Position numbers and translations under genes: made by a program
Notes under the pieces: model-generated
What the model was told of the DNA's origin: nothing
The model's input: only the letters and a program-made list of their open reading frames with translations
The model's database searches: none
Shown here: positions 16,047 through 25,199 of the stretch, piece by piece
How positions within the stretch are numbered: the stretch's first letter is position 1
Layout of the letters: every line of letters starts with the position of its first letter
DNA from: Kangiellaceae bacterium
GTDB taxonomy: Bacteria; Pseudomonadota; Gammaproteobacteria; Enterobacterales; Kangiellaceae
DNA length: 40,551 nucleotides
Reading direction: 5' to 3'
Assembly: GCA_019090895.1 (NCBI GenBank)
Contig: JAHRVB010000019.1
Location: 1-40,551 of the forward strand

Positions 16047-17906
16047 TCAGAACTTCTGGGAGAGTTTATGTCGGCGTTGCTTGACCAAAGACTGAAGGGG
16101 ATCATCTTTGGAATTATTCGCTTGAAGAATCTTGATTGTTTGTTTTAGCAACATTTCTATCAATTCAGTCTTAGTTGGCTCGAGGACCTTTTTACCGCCG
16201 GCGTCTGCGAATATGTAGCGTTGTGTTGTTCGTGAGATAAGCATTAAAGAAGCTTCTGTCCATCGCTCACCTTCTATCATTATAGCGACTTTAGAGCCTG
16301 CACCTAGCTTTCGTAGTAATCCCTTTGCTTTGAATCGTTTCTCCGCATCGATTTTCTCTTGTGCCAAAATAGAGTCTTGTTCTTGTTTCTTACGGGCAAG
16401 TAACAGCACGCGTTCTTTTTCTGCTTGTTGTTTTTCAATTTCTAGTCGGCGTAGAATCGCAAGTCTAGCTCTTTCTTTGAGTTGCTCTTCTTGTTTTTCG
16501 TCGATCAATGCTTGTTGCTGGAAGCGTTCAAACTCTGCCTCCAATAAATTGACCTTAGCGGCAAGTTCGTCCTCTAGAAATTCAAGTGCAGAGTCGAAGC
16601 GAACATCTTCTTTGAGAGTAAACACTTCCAAATTTTTGGTTAGGTAATTTTGTTCGTCAAACCCTATGGTCTTTAGGAGTTCACTTGACGCGTTTACAAA
16701 ATAAAGCTCTTCTGTTAATTCGTTGATCATTAAAAGTTTGCTTCTGACTTTATCGCCATCAATTTCTAAATAGTACCAACTGCCTTCCGTCAACGAGTCA
16801 AGCTTAAACGTCTCGACCTGTTTTGGGCTCCATGAGTCATAGTCTTCATCGGAATAAGTGTCATCGGAGAATATATCGGCAGAGATCATTACGTCGAGAT
16901 GAACCCGTTTGCCGTCGAGCTTATTACGATGTAGTTCTTCAATTTCCAGGAAAAACGACTGAACGTATTCGTTAAACAGGTCAGCGCTCTTAAATTGTTC
17001 AAAAACTCGTTTCATGGTCTGATTTACGTCAGCGTCAAACCTAGTTTTATAATCAGGGTCTTCAAACGGACAACTGACACTCCAGGAGATAGTATCCATG
17101 TCGGTCAATAGCTGTTGACACTGTTTGCTTTGCGTTCCATAACTTAGAATAATTTGATGCAGTACATGAGACAGTTGATTCTCAAAAAAATCCAAAAGAA
17201 AAATCGGTATTTCATCACCCTCCATTTTCGATTTGATCAAATGCGATGTGTAATAGTCTGCTTGTAATCGACGTGACTCCTTTTCGACTTCACTGATGAT
17301 TTTATTTGTTGCAAGAGTATTCTTAGATTCATAACCCTGCGTATACTCATCCAATCGGCGATGAGCTTGTGCAAAAAGTTGTCCTGTTACAACCGGTTTA
17401 CTCGCCATTCTATCAACTAGTAACTCTATTGCATGGACGAAGAATTGGGTCAGCTTTCCCGCATTCGCATCAAAATGATAGCCAATACTTAGTAGTTTTT
17501 CTAAAAAAGTGACCGCAGAGTGTTTTGGATTATCCAGAAAACTGAGGTCATCAAGTGCTAGTCGAGTGAAAGACAATTGGAGCGAATTTAAAATGTGATA
17601 GTAACGCTTATCAAATTCAGTCTGGGTTCTCAGATAGTTAAATAGAATTTCCACGACTTGAAGTGCGTTCTTTTCAAACGCTGCCAACGGCCTTCCGCTC
17701 ACGGATTCAACATTATTGAGCATTTTTAAAACGGAGAGTTCACAATTCTCGCTGCTTATAATTTTATTTGCCAGGCAGGTCAAAGTATCTGACAGTTCCT
17801 TATGGGTAATCAGTTCCTTCCGCCAGTCTGAACTTCTAGGTTCATAGAAGATTTTTTCTTCGAGGCGTCTGTTTTGTTTGAGTAGCGCTCGGAGCTTTCT
17901 AGACAT
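16047..17906 (-). CDS. DUF1631 family protein
   Basis: A 619-residue cytoplasmic protein of the DUF1631 type, function unknown. Seen: a helical N-terminal half containing LNSLQLSFTRLALDDLSFLDNPKHSA, the recognisable DUF1631 block (usually L-Q-x-P-x-x-x-x-A-L-x-D-x-S-F-F-x-x-P-x-H-P), and an LLDFFENQ-x-x-x-V-L segment; a beta-rich unit at about 369-425; a long Glu/Lys/Gln/Arg coiled coil at about 440-525; and a second similar beta-rich unit at about 531-585. The two units share the pattern L-x-x-G-x(n)-I-x-G-x(n)-L-x-x-I-x-x-x-T-x-x-x-Y-F-V/A. The start is the ATG at 17906. The N-terminus lacks the thymidylate-kinase or PilZ labels one might look for, and I make no ligand claim. Confidence 0.82.
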   Translation of the reverse strand: MSRKLRALLKQNRRLEEKIFYEPRSSDWRKELITHKELSDTLTCLANKIISSENCELSVLKMLNNVESVSGRPLAAFEKNALQVVEILFNYLRTQTEFDKRYYHILNSLQLSFTRLALDDLSFLDNPKHSAVTFLEKLLSIGYHFDANAGKLTQFFVHAIELLVDRMASKPVVTGQLFAQAHRRLDEYTQGYESKNTLATNKIISEVEKESRRLQADYYTSHLIKSKMEGDEIPIFLLDFFENQLSHVLHQIILSYGTQSKQCQQLLTDMDTISWSVSCPFEDPDYKTRFDADVNQTMKRVFEQFKSADLFNEYVQSFFLEIEELHRNKLDGKRVHLDVMISADIFSDDTYSDEDYDSWSPKQVETFKLDSLTEGSWYYLEIDGDKVRSKLLMINELTEELYFVNASSELLKTIGFDEQNYLTKNLEVFTLKEDVRFDSALEFLEDELAAKVNLLEAEFERFQQQALIDEKQEEQLKERARLAILRRLEIEKQQAEKERVLLLARKKQEQDSILAQEKIDAEKRFKAKGLLRKLGAGSKVAIMIEGERWTEASLMLISRTTQRYIFADAGGKKVLEPTKTELIEMLLKQTIKILQANNSKDDPLQSLVKQRRHKLSQKF

Positions 17907-18003
17907 GTTGTAAAATTTCGCTAAGTGGTTATTTTAAATATAGTTCAGAGACTGATGTAAGCCAACAATATATACAAGAAATAGTGTGTTTAGCGCATAA
18001 CTT

Positions 18004-18032
18004 TTGACTCTATTGTGATGGATGCCTTAATT
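18004..18032 (+). promoter_or_regulatory. Possible sigma70 promoter upstream of accA
   Basis: TTGACT (18004-18009), 17 bases, then TTAATT (18027-18032; TAATTT at 18 bases is equally possible). It is the best promoter-like pair I can find in the 468-base gap 17907-18374 between the divergent DUF1631 and accA genes. It would give a leader of about 330 bases before accA that includes the palindrome at 18059. Confidence 0.4.
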
Positions 18033-18058
18033 TAGCCATGATAATGGAGTTTAAGTCG

Positions 18059-18076
18059 TCACAATTACAATTGTGA
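18059..18076. promoter_or_regulatory. Perfect operator-like palindrome (8-bp arms)
   Basis: TCACAATT-AC-AATTGTGA is a perfect inverted repeat with a two-base centre. It starts about 27 bases after the predicted -10 at 18027. Its arms read TCACA/TGTGA, the reverse order of a CRP site, so it is not a CRP site. It looks more like a repressor operator or a small 5' hairpin. The regulator is unknown. Confidence 0.4.
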
Positions 18077-18354
18077 GCAAGCGACCCGAAACTGGCCGAC
18101 AAAAACTGTTTAGTAAGGTTTTTGCCGATGAGTGCAATATGGTCAATTTGTTACCTTTTGCTAGGGTGAACCGTTACAGCAGGCTATCGGTGCTTCCTCA
18201 TGTGTCTATTTGTGCATCGTTAGTTGCGAATATCAGCTCAAAATGGTCTTATGAGTTGCTCACGTATTTTGTTTGCGAGTTAAAACAGTTAGAATGTCGC
18301 CAAATGGTGTTGAGCCTGACAAACGTCATCTCGCCTCTTATAAAAATTGAATGA
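18073..18354 (+). CDS. Doubtful small ORF upstream of accA
   Basis: An open frame of 93 codons fills most of the accA upstream region, starting at a GTG that lies inside the palindrome and ending 20 bases before the accA ATG. No clear ribosome site precedes it. The peptide has no motif I recognise; it is Leu/Ser/Val-rich with five Cys and no signal peptide. It could be a short unstudied gene, an accA leader ORF, or chance. I list it because it accounts for the otherwise empty 468-base gap, but I favour non-coding leader. Confidence 0.2.
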   Translation: MSKRPETGRQKLFSKVFADECNMVNLLPFARVNRYSRLSVLPHVSICASLVANISSKWSYELLTYFVCELKQLECRQMVLSLTNVISPLIKIE

Positions 18355-18374
18355 ATGAGAATTGAACAAATCCT

Positions 18375-19331
18375 ATGAATTTTCTTGAATTTGAACGACC
18401 CATCGCAGAAATGGAAGCCCAAATCGAAGAGCTTCGTTTGATGGGCGACGACAGTGAGATCAATATCACCGAAGAGATCGAGCGTTTGCAAACAAAGAGT
18501 AAAGAACTTACCACACAGATATTCTCTAAACTAGACGCTTGGCAAGTGGCCCAATTGGCCCGACATCCGTTACGCCCCTATACCAAAGACTACATTAATT
18601 TGATGTTCACTGATTATGACGATTTAGCGGGTGATAGAGCGTTTGCTAATGATTTGGCTATTATCGGAGGTCCAGCGCGTCTCGACGGAGAACCTGTGAT
18701 GATTATTGGTCACCAGAAAGGTCGAGATACTAAAGAAAAAGTGGCTCGAAACTTTGGGATGCCAAGACCAGAGGGCTACCGTAAAGCTCTACGATTAATG
18801 GAAATGGCGGAAAAGTTTAATTGGCCGATTATTACTTTTATCGATACGCCTGGCGCTTACCCTGGAGTTGGCGCTGAAGAGCGCGGTCAAAGTGAAGCAA
18901 TTGCGCGCAATCTAAAAGTGATGTCGCAACTTAAAGTGCCGGTGATATGTACTGTCATTGGCGAAGGTGGTTCCGGTGGCGCCCTTGCTATTGGCGTAGG
19001 CGATAGAGTCAATATGCTTCAGTACAGTACCTATTCTGTGATCTCGCCTGAGGGCTGTGCTTCCATATTATGGAAAAGTGCTGATAAAGCACCTGACGCT
19101 GCAAAAGCAATGGGAATTACGGCTCGCCGTTTGAAAAAACTTGATCTGATTAATTCTATCGTTGAAGAGCCTGAGGGTGGCGCTCATAAAGATCATCCAG
19201 CTATGGCGGCATCATTAAAAATACGAATTTGTAGCGACCTAGCAGAATTAAAAGCGCTAGATAGTGAAGAGCTCTTAGATAAACGATATGAGCGATTGAT
19301 GTCATTTGGTGTCCAAGAGGATTGGGGCTAA
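18375..19331 (+). CDS. accA: Acetyl-CoA carboxylase carboxyltransferase subunit alpha
   Basis: AccA (318 residues, the usual length) forms with AccD the carboxyltransferase that moves CO2 from biotin-BCCP to acetyl-CoA, the first committed step of fatty-acid synthesis. Seen: the family opening [20 protein letters not shown]; the [11 protein letters not shown] block; [30 protein letters not shown] split by no gap; the [26 protein letters not shown] active-site region; and [15 protein letters not shown], the oxyanion loop. All key motifs are intact. In many gammaproteobacteria dnaE precedes accA; here a DUF1631 gene on the other strand does. tilS follows after 101 bases, a common order. Confidence 0.97.
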   Translation: MNFLEFERPIAEMEAQIEELRLMGDDSEINITEEIERLQTKSKELTTQIFSKLDAWQVAQLARHPLRPYTKDYINLMFTDYDDLAGDRAFANDLAIIGGPARLDGEPVMIIGHQKGRDTKEKVARNFGMPRPEGYRKALRLMEMAEKFNWPIITFIDTPGAYPGVGAEERGQSEAIARNLKVMSQLKVPVICTVIGEGGSGGALAIGVGDRVNMLQYSTYSVISPEGCASILWKSADKAPDAAKAMGITARRLKKLDLINSIVEEPEGGAHKDHPAMAASLKIRICSDLAELKALDSEELLDKRYERLMSFGVQEDWG

Positions 19332-19432
19332 TTTACACTCTTCACCGGTTAACTGAATCCGCTAATCAATAGTCGATTGTTGAACAACCTTATTGTTTAG
19401 AAAGTAAGTGCCTGATAAAGGAATTTTTAAGA

Positions 19433-20854
19433 ATGGAACCAATTCAAGCCGCGATCTTAGAAAGTTATAAGCGGCTCGGTTCCAATCTCAATAGACCGTT
19501 GTTAGCTTCCAATGGCTCGCCGAGACAACAAACCAATCTCTCAAATCCTGAATTATTAACTCAATCTTTAAATACACTTCCACTATTTATTGCGTTTAGT
19601 GGTGGACTAGACTCTGCAGTATTACTTCATGCGGCTAGTCACTTGAACTCGACTAAACAACTCGGCAAAGTTGCTGTCGTGCATGTTGATCATGGTTTGC
19701 AATCGTCCTCTGAAGATTGGCTGCCCTTTTGTCGTAAAATCGCACAGCAGTACAGTCATGAATTCTACTCAACCAGTTTGCAATTAGCAGATAAAGGAAA
19801 AACAAGTGAGAAGGATGCTCGAGATGGGCGTTATTCATTCTTTGAAAGTTTACTAATCGATGGCAAAGTGATCGCAATGGCGCATCATCAAGATGACCAA
19901 ACTGAAACACTCTTGTTTCGGTTAATCCGGGGTACTGGATTGCATGGATTACGCGGCATGCCAGAAAGCAGAGCGCTAGGTAATGGCTGGCTGCTGAGAC
20001 CACTGCTCTCCTTCAAACGAGAGCAGCTCGAAGATTATGCTAGTCGTCATCATTTAGATTGGATCGAAGATCCCACTAATCAGCAGCACAAATACTCACG
20101 AAATTACTTGCGAAACAAAGTTGTACCAGTAATCGAAAAGCGGTGGCCAAGTTTTAGTCAATCATTTCAACAATTGACGGTTCATGCTAAGGAGCAAATC
20201 GAGCTACTCGATCTATTAGCGAAAGAAGATTATTCTATTTTGCAAGTTAGGTCTAACGTTTTAAACCTATCGAGTTTCAATCAACTGAGCATTGCTAGGC
20301 GTAAGAATTTATTGCGTTATTGGGTAAATATTGAAACGGGATTTACTGTCAGTATCGCCGAGTTAAATCAAGTAGTCAATCAAGTACAAACTGAAAAGCC
20401 AAAAAATATAAAAACCAAAGCTAGTAGTGGTTGGTTCAGAGTGTTCGACCAACAACTCTATTTTTGTGGTCATGAAGAACCAGCTGTGTTGTTGGAAAAA
20501 GTTGACTGGGTAGAATGGCGCTCACCCATTGAGTTGCGAAACGAGGTTGTTTTAAATGCGAGCGGTCTCGAAAGTTCTAATCAAGACGATTCCTTGCTAG
20601 TTAGGGAACCGAACAAAACTGAAATCGTCAATGTTAGACCTCGTTGTGGTGGCGAAAAGGTCCAGCCAAGCTATCGAAATCATTCCACCGAGCTTAAGAA
20701 AATTTATCAGGAGCTTAAAGTTCCGCATTGGGAAAGAGAGTGGTTACCACTAGTTTATTACGACGACACTTTGGTGGCTGTGCCCGGGGTTTTTGTTAAT
20801 AAGGAATTTCAAACGAAAAAGAATGGTTTGTCGTTTGCGGTTGTCAGTTATTGA
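19433..20854 (+). CDS. tilS: tRNA(Ile)-lysidine synthase
   Basis: TilS (473 residues; E. coli 432) converts the wobble C34 of tRNA(Ile2) to lysidine with ATP, which changes its codon from AUG to AUA and its charging from Met to Ile. Seen: the PP-loop SGGLDS (56-61); HVDHGLQSSSEDW; AMAHHQDDQTETLLFRLIRGTGLHGLRGMP, the strong TilS signature; DPTNQQHKYSRNYLRN; and a C-terminal TilS domain with VRPRCGGEKVQP and KKIYQELKVPHWERE. The N-terminus is about 40 residues longer than usual before the first strand, with a good ATG at 19433 after AAGGAATTTTTAAGA. It is convergent with the patatin gene. Confidence 0.95.
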   Translation: MEPIQAAILESYKRLGSNLNRPLLASNGSPRQQTNLSNPELLTQSLNTLPLFIAFSGGLDSAVLLHAASHLNSTKQLGKVAVVHVDHGLQSSSEDWLPFCRKIAQQYSHEFYSTSLQLADKGKTSEKDARDGRYSFFESLLIDGKVIAMAHHQDDQTETLLFRLIRGTGLHGLRGMPESRALGNGWLLRPLLSFKREQLEDYASRHHLDWIEDPTNQQHKYSRNYLRNKVVPVIEKRWPSFSQSFQQLTVHAKEQIELLDLLAKEDYSILQVRSNVLNLSSFNQLSIARRKNLLRYWVNIETGFTVSIAELNQVVNQVQTEKPKNIKTKASSGWFRVFDQQLYFCGHEEPAVLLEKVDWVEWRSPIELRNEVVLNASGLESSNQDDSLLVREPNKTEIVNVRPRCGGEKVQPSYRNHSTELKKIYQELKVPHWEREWLPLVYYDDTLVAVPGVFVNKEFQTKKNGLSFAVVSY

Positions 20855-20906
20855 TAGAGAGAAATAATTATAATACAGTGAGATTTAATCGTTCTTACAA
20901 TTTATA

Positions 20907-20923
20907 AATAGTGTTTCACTATT
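20907..20923. terminator. Weak hairpin between convergent tilS and patatin genes
   Basis: AATAGTG-TTT-CACTATT is a perfect 7-bp inverted repeat with a 3-base loop in the 141-base convergent gap. It is AT-rich and has no proper T-run on either side, so its value as a terminator is doubtful. Confidence 0.25.
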
Positions 20924-20995
20924 GATGGATTTTGTATAGATAACAAGGTTCGTAATTAAATTTATTTTGCTATCGATTCAGAAATTGATCGAATA

Positions 20996-22192
20996 CTAGC
21001 GGAAAAATTCAATAATTTCTTCTGACATGTCCATAGCATCTTGAAAGCCTAGTTCAATAAGCTCATTAGTATAAGAACTCTCAAACAATAAGTAGCTTAA
21101 CACTGTAGAGCCTTCATCATCATCAATACCTATTCGACGAAAGAAGAACTTAACCATCGGAGGTAGGGTATGAAAATGTTTTCCTGATAATTCGCTCAAA
21201 TCTTTTGACGGTGAAATAGAAAGTGTTTCTATTGGCTTGAGGTTGGTTTCTTTTTCTCGGATATTTTTTGGGATTAACTTTAGTGTTTTGTTAACTCTGT
21301 TAATTCTCTCCAAGTCACTGTCTAAACTGTCGATAAAAACACTGTCAAGCACATGGCCCGCAATATCTGCAGTGGTAGGATAGAAGACTTCTTTTGTACG
21401 TCGCTCTCGGTCTTCCTTAATTGGATCAACTCCAACGACCAAAATTCTGTCGGCGCCTAAATGAATAGCTGGGCTAAGTGGGGATAAAAAACGCACGGAT
21501 CCATCACCGAAAAATTCACGATTGACTTTTACTGCTGGAAATACCAAAGGTATGGCGGAAGAAGCAAGTAAGTGTGTTCTAGATAGCGTAGCTTCACAAC
21601 CAATTCTTCGATGCCTTTTCCAACCACTTAAGTCTTTTTTACCTTGAAAGAAAGAGACCGATTGGCCAGAAGTGTAACCACTGGCAGTAACACAAATCGC
21701 TTCAAGACATTGATTATCGATCGCCTTTTGAATATTGTCATAGTGTACAACGCGATCGAGTAAATCGACTAAGGGCTGGTTGTTAAGTAAGCTCAGTTGC
21801 CGTTTTTTATGATAGTCATTCATAAAGACTGATTTAGTCCAGCGGGCAGCGTTTCTTACAATACCGCGAAAATCAGAGCGAAAAACTTTGTCGACTGAAA
21901 AATTTCGCCAAACTTTTTCAAGGCTACGAACACCCATTGTTGGTGTTTGTGCGTAACTCGCAAGTACGGTTGCGTTAATTGCACCTGCCGAGGTACCTGT
22001 GATTATTGGGAATGGGTTTCCGTGGAGGGGTTTTATTACTAAGTTAGAAAGTGCCTTTAACACCCCCACTTGATAAGCTGCACGGGCACCTCCACCGGTT
22101 AAGACCAACCCTGTTTTTGAGGTATTAGTGATCACGCTTGAAGCGGGGTTACCAGATGATTGCTCGGAATTACCGTTGTTGCCGATTGTCAC
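20996..22192 (-). CDS. Patatin-like phospholipase
   Basis: A 398-residue patatin-domain lipid acyl hydrolase with a Ser-Asp dyad. Seen: the oxyanion loop TGGGARAAYQVGVL, the nucleophile elbow G-T-S-A-G (Ser68 from the start used), and the catalytic D-G in FFGDGSVR (Asp230). The C-terminal 120 residues are helical and have no motif I know. The frame extends to a TTG at 22201, but I choose the GTG at 22190-22192: it overlaps the upstream stop as GTGA, and AAGG lies 10 bases before it. It is translationally coupled to the lytic transglycosylase gene and so belongs to the proS operon. No signal peptide is visible; the substrate is unknown. Confidence 0.88.
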   Translation of the reverse strand: MTIGNNGNSEQSSGNPASSVITNTSKTGLVLTGGGARAAYQVGVLKALSNLVIKPLHGNPFPIITGTSAGAINATVLASYAQTPTMGVRSLEKVWRNFSVDKVFRSDFRGIVRNAARWTKSVFMNDYHKKRQLSLLNNQPLVDLLDRVVHYDNIQKAIDNQCLEAICVTASGYTSGQSVSFFQGKKDLSGWKRHRRIGCEATLSRTHLLASSAIPLVFPAVKVNREFFGDGSVRFLSPLSPAIHLGADRILVVGVDPIKEDRERRTKEVFYPTTADIAGHVLDSVFIDSLDSDLERINRVNKTLKLIPKNIREKETNLKPIETLSISPSKDLSELSGKHFHTLPPMVKFFFRRIGIDDDEGSTVLSYLLFESSYTNELIELGFQDAMDMSEEIIEFFR

Positions 22193-22887
22193 GGCCGCCA
22201 AACCTTACGCATGGACTTATAAACTCGCATAGGGTACCAGACTTTTCCTCGACTTCCGTTATAACGTGCAAGGGCGAGGGTCGTGTCCATTTTCTCTCGT
22301 TTTAAGTATTGGCTTAAAATAGCGCAACCATAGCGTAAATTGGTGGCAATTTCATGAAGGTTATCATCAGCTTTCCCAATTTCATCTTTCCAAAAAGGCA
22401 TTACTTGCATTAATCCAAGAGCGCCGGCGCTTGAAATTGCGTAATGGTCAAAGTCGCTTTCCACATCAATTAAAGCCAAAACGAGCATCGGGTCTAAGTC
22501 GAATTTCTTCGCTTCTTGGTGGACTAGTCTGAGTATAGTGAAACGTTCATCTTCTGGTATATGGGGTGCGGCTTTAGCAAGCCGTGTGGCTTGTTCAAAT
22601 AGCCAAACTTCAGCGTCAAAATGGTCGTCAAAAGATTCTTCCGCTTTGGCGATAGTGGCTCGTAGCTTTACTTTGAAGTCAGAATCAGGACGCTCTTGTT
22701 GAGTAGCACCGCTTTGGCTTTTTATCTCAGTATCGCTGTTAACGCTTTTTGCACTGCTGATAGTGCCGGTCATATTATTTGCAGACGAATAAAATGAAAC
22801 TGCACAGCAAAGCAATACTAAAAACGCTTTGCTGGTTAGTGTCTCTTGATTATTGATTGACGTCGGTGTTTTATTTTGCTTTATCAT
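22189..22887 (-). CDS. Lytic transglycosylase (SLT/GH23 domain) exported protein
   Basis: A 232-residue murein hydrolase that cleaves the MurNAc-GlcNAc bond with formation of anhydro-MurNAc. Seen: an N-terminal membrane/signal segment (KAFLVLLCCAVSFYSSA, about 20-36), a Ser/Asp-rich linker, then the GH23 domain with DVESDFDHYAISSAGALGLMQ (catalytic Glu143) and a later LARYNGSRGKVWYPMRV end. It lacks the superhelical U-domain of Slt70, so it is a small stand-alone type. Cys27-28 inside the hydrophobic segment could allow lipidation, but no good lipobox is present. It starts at the ATG at 22887, 35 bases after proS, and overlaps the patatin gene by 4 bases. Confidence 0.9.
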   Translation of the reverse strand: MIKQNKTPTSINNQETLTSKAFLVLLCCAVSFYSSANNMTGTISSAKSVNSDTEIKSQSGATQQERPDSDFKVKLRATIAKAEESFDDHFDAEVWLFEQATRLAKAAPHIPEDERFTILRLVHQEAKKFDLDPMLVLALIDVESDFDHYAISSAGALGLMQVMPFWKDEIGKADDNLHEIATNLRYGCAILSQYLKREKMDTTLALARYNGSRGKVWYPMRVYKSMRKVWRP

Positions 22888-22922
22888 TCGCGACCGGTGC
22901 TGGTTAGTCTTTACTCATAATC

Positions 22923-24632
22923 TTAGCCCATTTTCTCCATAAGAGTTGAGAAAACGTTTTCAATTTTTACATCTTGTTTGTCATTACTGCGACGATGTTT
23001 GTATTCGAATGTTCCTGCGTCAATGCCCCTTTCGCTAATAACAATACGATGAGGAACGCCAATTAATTCAATGTCTGCAAACATGACTCCGGGACGTTCT
23101 TTTCGATCATCGAACAGGACTTCAACTCCAACATCTTTTAGTTGTTGGTATAACGCTTCCGCTTGCTCAGCGACACGAGGCGAACGTTTCATATTCATCG
23201 GAACAATCGCCACTTGAAATGGCGCTATATTCTCAGGCCAAGTAATACCGTATTCGTCGTGATTCTGCTCAATGGCTGCAGCAACAATACGGGAAACTCC
23301 GATACCGTAACAACCCATAGTTAAGGTCACAGCTTTGCCATTTTCGCTTAATACGTTAGCTTTCATAGCTTCGGAATATTTGGTTCCTAGCTGGAAAATA
23401 TGACCTACTTCGATGCCTCTTTTGATGGTTAGAGTGCCTTTACCATCTGGGCTTTTGTCGCCCTCAACGATATTTCGACAATCGTATGTCCCAGTATAGT
23501 TAGTATCACGGTTCCAATTAACACCAGTAAGATGTTGAGCATCGGTATTAGCACCACACACGAAGTCGCTGAGTAGCGCCGCATCATTATCGGCAATTAT
23601 ATCAATAGAAAGACCGACTGGGCCCACTGAACCTGCCGAAGCCCCCACGGTTTGTTTAATTTCTTCATCAGTAGCCATATGCAGTGGTGCCAGCACCAGA
23701 GGATGTTTTTCAACTTTAATTTCATTCAACTGATGATCGCCTCGTAAACAGATTGCTACCAGTTTGCCATCGTTGCCTTTTACAATGAGAGTCTTAATAA
23801 CCGACGATGCATCGATTTTAAGGAGCGTGCATACCTCTTCAATGGATTTAGTGTTTGGGGTGTCTACTATAGTTTTTGCTTGGTTGCCTTCACTACGCTC
23901 GGAGACATTAGCACTTAGAGATTCTGCTTTTTCGACGTTTGCTGCGTAGTCACTTCCTGTACTAAAAGCGATGGCATCCTCGCCGGAATCCGCAAGCACA
24001 TGGAACTCGTGAGAACTGTTACCACCAATCGAACCACTGTCGGCTATGACTGCTCTAAACTCTAATCCAAGACGTTCGAAGATACGTGTGTATGCTTGAA
24101 AGATTTTTTGATAGGTCTTTTCTAAACATTCTTCAGTCGTGTGAAATGAGTATGCATCTTTCATTAGGAATTCGCGGGCACGCATGACGCCAAAACGAGG
24201 CCGTCTTTCGTCTCGGAACTTGCTTTGAATCTGGTAATAAACGGCTGGTAATTGTTTGTAACTTCTAATTTCATCCCGAATCATCGAGGTAATAACTTCT
24301 TCGTGGGTAGGACCTAAACAAAATTCTCGACCGTGACGGTCGTTTAATCTAAGTAGTTCGTTGCCGTATTCATTCCAACGTCCAGACTCTTGCCAAAGTT
24401 CAGCGGACTGCACCATAGGCATTAATATTTCGCTGGCACCAACCGCGTCCATTTCTTCTCGTACGATATTCTCTATTTTTCGTAATACTCGTAAACCAGT
24501 CGGAAGCCAAGTGTAGAGTCCAGAAGCTTGAGCGCGGATCATACCGGCTCTTAACATTAGGCGGTGGCTTGCTAGCTCCGCATCACTAGGAACTTCGCGT
24601 AATGTGGCTAATAAATACTGGCTGGTTTTCAT
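22923..24632 (-). CDS. proS: Prolyl-tRNA synthetase (bacterial type)
   Basis: ProRS (569 residues) attaches proline to tRNA(Pro). Seen: the opening [15 protein letters not shown]; class II motif 1 around [18 protein letters not shown]; motif 2 [26 protein letters not shown] without interruption; an inserted YbaK-like editing domain at about residues 220-410 ([17 protein letters not shown]...GSVGPVGL), which marks the bacterial long form that clears Ala-tRNA(Pro); motif 3 [17 protein letters not shown]; and a C-terminal anticodon-binding domain with [25 protein letters not shown]. It is intact and has a good promoter at 24726-24754. It heads an operon with the lytic transglycosylase and patatin genes. 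Confidence 0.97.
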   Translation of the reverse strand: MKTSQYLLATLREVPSDAELASHRLMLRAGMIRAQASGLYTWLPTGLRVLRKIENIVREEMDAVGASEILMPMVQSAELWQESGRWNEYGNELLRLNDRHGREFCLGPTHEEVITSMIRDEIRSYKQLPAVYYQIQSKFRDERRPRFGVMRAREFLMKDAYSFHTTEECLEKTYQKIFQAYTRIFERLGLEFRAVIADSGSIGGNSSHEFHVLADSGEDAIAFSTGSDYAANVEKAESLSANVSERSEGNQAKTIVDTPNTKSIEEVCTLLKIDASSVIKTLIVKGNDGKLVAICLRGDHQLNEIKVEKHPLVLAPLHMATDEEIKQTVGASAGSVGPVGLSIDIIADNDAALLSDFVCGANTDAQHLTGVNWNRDTNYTGTYDCRNIVEGDKSPDGKGTLTIKRGIEVGHIFQLGTKYSEAMKANVLSENGKAVTLTMGCYGIGVSRIVAAAIEQNHDEYGITWPENIAPFQVAIVPMNMKRSPRVAEQAEALYQQLKDVGVEVLFDDRKERPGVMFADIELIGVPHRIVISERGIDAGTFEYKHRRSNDKQDVKIENVFSTLMEKMG

Positions 24633-24725
24633 AAACGTTCTCTAAACTTCAGGTTGTTAGCGGGACTGTGATTCATACAATCTTCAATCGCTAATATGAG
24701 GAGTACTATTACTTGTTAGCGGGCT

Positions 24726-24754
24726 ATTTTACGTAGCCAAATTGGCTTAAGCAA
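24726..24754 (-). promoter_or_regulatory. Predicted sigma70 promoter of proS
   Basis: On the minus strand TTGCTT (24749-24754), 17 bases, TAAAAT (24726-24731), then a GC-rich discriminator AGCCCGC. The leader to the ATG at 24632 is about 85 bases. The GC-rich discriminator suggests possible stringent control, as inferred from general knowledge of such promoters. Confidence 0.55.
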
Positions 24755-24815
24755 CGAATCTTAGGTCGAATTGGTTATAAATATGAAAATGAAACATGAT
24801 AAATCCCAAAGACAG

Positions 24816-24844
24816 TTAAAATGTAAGGCATTTTCCTTTAAAAT
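24816..24844 (+). promoter_or_regulatory. Predicted promoter of the FmdB-type gene
   Basis: TTAAAA (24816-24821), 17 bases, TAAAAT (24839-24844), about 50 bases before the start at 24903. The region is AT-rich, so chance matches are easier here. Confidence 0.4.
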
Positions 24845-24902
24845 ACAGCAAGAGCCCTAATATAAGGGGAATCCTGAGTCATCCAGTTAAAAGAAGTTAA
24901 AT

Positions 24903-25163
24903 ATGCCAATTTACGAATACCGATGTAAAGAATGTAATCACCGATTAGAAAAATTGCAAAAAATGAGTGACGACCCGCTTAAAGATTGCCCTGCGTGTGA
25001 GAAACCAGAGCTTTCAAAGTTGGTTTCTGCTTCATCGTTTAAATTGAAAGGCACCGGTTGGTACGAGACTGACTTTAAGGGCAGCAAAAAGAAAAACGAA
25101 AGTAACAGTGCTAGTGAAAGCAATAAAAGCAGCTCGAGTAGTTCTTCCTCAACCTCGGATTAA
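24903..25163 (+). CDS. FmdB family zinc ribbon protein
   Basis: An 86-residue small protein of the FmdB/CxxC_CxxC_SSSS regulatory type; the function in proteobacteria is unproven. Seen: MPIYEYRCKECNHRLEKLQKM with the first CxxC (Cys8, Cys11), then CPAC for the second knuckle, LSKLVSASSFKLKGTGWYETDFK as the family core, and a low-complexity tail of Lys, Asn, Glu and finally Ser repeats. The ATG at 24903 has GAAG just upstream. It is monocistronic, since a terminator follows at 25200. It is divergent from proS, where FmdB-type genes are more often found near aspS. Confidence 0.9.
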   Translation: MPIYEYRCKECNHRLEKLQKMSDDPLKDCPACEKPELSKLVSASSFKLKGTGWYETDFKGSKKKNESNSASESNKSSSSSSSSTSD

Positions 25164-25199
25164 CCGTTGAAGTTTAAATCGAGCCGGAGACTATTGTTT

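Noticed and set aside
18059..18077. CRP site, or lac-operator-like ACAATTGTGAGC sequence
   Set aside because: The half-sites are in the reverse order to a CRP site (TCACA before TGTGA), and the lac-like similarity is only a short coincidence without a lac system.
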